Below, piece by piece: positions 63,374 through 64,000 of a DNA stretch of 64,000 nucleotides (position 1 is its first letter; each line of letters starts with the position of its first letter). The notes under the pieces are model-generated. The model did no database searches and was not told where the DNA came from. It was given only the letters and a program-made list of their open reading frames with translations. The stretch is from Chelativorans sp. YIM 93263 (lineage in GTDB: Bacteria > Pseudomonadota > Alphaproteobacteria > Rhizobiales > Rhizobiaceae), in NCBI RefSeq assembly GCF_028767125.1, contig NZ_JAKCWP010000002.1, positions 310,001-374,000 of the forward strand, read 5' to 3'. A program made the translations under genes and the position numbers.

Positions 63374-63589
63374 GAATATAGTCAGCGGAATTGTGGTGAT
63401 TCGGTGTCAAGCTCTGATGCGCTGAATCGGTGTTTTTCACCAGCGCCGCTGGGGATAGCGTGTGCATCGACATTATTTTCATTCAGGCGGCTTACCCGTG
63501 TTCCTCCGATGGTCTAGGAGAAGAGGAACCGGGGGGTGCCGGACTGTGTCCGCTGTGTACCGGCAGCCGATAGAGACAATGGAAATACA

Positions 63590-64000
63590 ATGGCCGACGC
63601 AGTCCGCAAGTTGAATACGGCGGAAACGCCTTCATATCGCGAAGCGCCCAACAATATTGAAGCCGAGCAGGCGCTCCTTGGCGCGATTCTGGTCAACAAC
63701 GATGCGTTTTACCGGGTCTCGGACTTTCTGAAACCCGAGCATTTTCTGGAGCCTCTGCATCGGAAGATTTATGAGGTCGCGGGCGAGCTTGTCCGCATGG
63801 GAAAGACCGCCAATCCTGTCACTATGAAGACCTTCCTGCCTGCCGAGGAAAAGGTGGGCGAAATGACGGTGGCACAGTACCTCGCCCGACTGGCTGCCGA
63901 AGCGGTAACCATCATCAATGCAGCAGATTACGGCCGCGCCATCTACGATCTGGCCGTGCGCCGGGCCTTGATCACAGTCGGCGAGGACATGGTCAACATC
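63590..64000 (+). CDS. dnaB: Replicative DNA helicase DnaB, N-terminal part
   Basis: The frame starts at ATG 63590 and runs off the right edge after 137 codons without a stop. APNNIEAEQALLGAILVNNDAFYRVSDFLKPEHFLEPLHRKIYEVAGELVRMGKTANPVTMKTFLP is the DnaB N-terminal domain that makes the trimeric collar and contacts primase. The RecA-like ATPase domain lies outside the window. The 216-base gap after the Cfa-like gene holds its promoter and an imperfect GGTG-TTTTT-CACC hairpin near 63430. Location downstream of rplI is conserved in many rhizobia. Confidence 0.96.
   Translation, partial: MADAVRKLNTAETPSYREAPNNIEAEQALLGAILVNNDAFYRVSDFLKPEHFLEPLHRKIYEVAGELVRMGKTANPVTMKTFLPAEEKVGEMTVAQYLARLAAEAVTIINAADYGRAIYDLAVRRALITVGEDMVNI

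Overview
The window looks like ordinary chromosomal DNA of an alphaproteobacterium of the order Hyphomicrobiales (Rhizobiales), probably near the Phyllobacteriaceae. This rests on gene content and order: DivK next to PleD, ClpS-ClpA, the lptF-lptG-lptD-surA-pdxA-rsmA run, the fabD-fabG-acpP-fabF-mltG-yicC-gmk run, BA14K, DUF1489 and DUF3572 proteins, heterotetrameric sarcosine oxidase, and an alphaproteobacterial LexA box (GTTC-N7-GTTC) upstream of dinB. The DNA is GC-rich and densely coding on both strands. I see no rRNA, tRNA, CRISPR array, insertion sequence or prophage.

Layout. 0-5.3 kb: the end of a glycerophosphodiester phosphodiesterase, a GNAT/FemAB-like protein, a HIT protein, a family 25 glycosyltransferase, an O-antigen-ligase-like membrane protein with an AT-rich core, and the AzlCD branched-chain amino acid exporter. 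5.4-16 kb: ClpS-ClpA, a SPOR-tailed D,D-carboxypeptidase, a VWA/membrane-DnaJ pair, DUF1489, L-serine dehydratase, a histidine-rich BA14K protein, IlvC and a TetR regulator facing a 14-bp palindrome. 16-25 kb: an unpaired PDC-type histidine kinase, TrkH, adenine deaminase and a DctP-DctQ-DctM TRAP transporter.

24.8-30.6 kb holds the most interesting block, a minus-strand five-gene operon: a HAD phosphatase fused to a UbiA prenyltransferase, a DprE1-like flavoenzyme, a four-helix EamA/SMR protein, an extended SDR epimerase and a class III aminotransferase. The first two resemble the mycobacterial decaprenylphosphoryl-arabinose pathway, but a mycobacterial-type DprE2 is missing; the extended SDR and the aminotransferase suggest a different lipid-linked sugar, possibly an amino sugar. 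Divergent from it, soxBDAG (30.9-36 kb) encodes sarcosine oxidase.

36.3-42 kb: PleD and DivK (cell cycle, cyclic di-GMP), DUF3572, SOS-regulated DinB, HolC and PepA. 42.3-49.9 kb: LPS export and outer-membrane biogenesis (LptF, LptG, LptD, SurA-like), PdxA and RsmA. 49.9-56.2 kb: Gmk, YicC, MltG and fatty acid synthesis (FabF, AcpP, FabG, FabD). 56.5-60 kb: an ABC-2 exporter and a set of small envelope or stress proteins (LprI-like, SH3, GlsB/YeaQ, YidB). 60.2-64 kb: rpsF-rpsR-rplI with a recognisable promoter and structured leader, a cyclopropane-fatty-acid-synthase-like methyltransferase and the start of dnaB.

Most of the window is conserved housekeeping sequence. I did not find an unmistakably new defence or mobile system; the lipid-linked sugar operon is the best candidate for undescribed biochemistry. 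Start codons were chosen by eye from ribosome-binding sites and family alignments held in memory; no searches were run.
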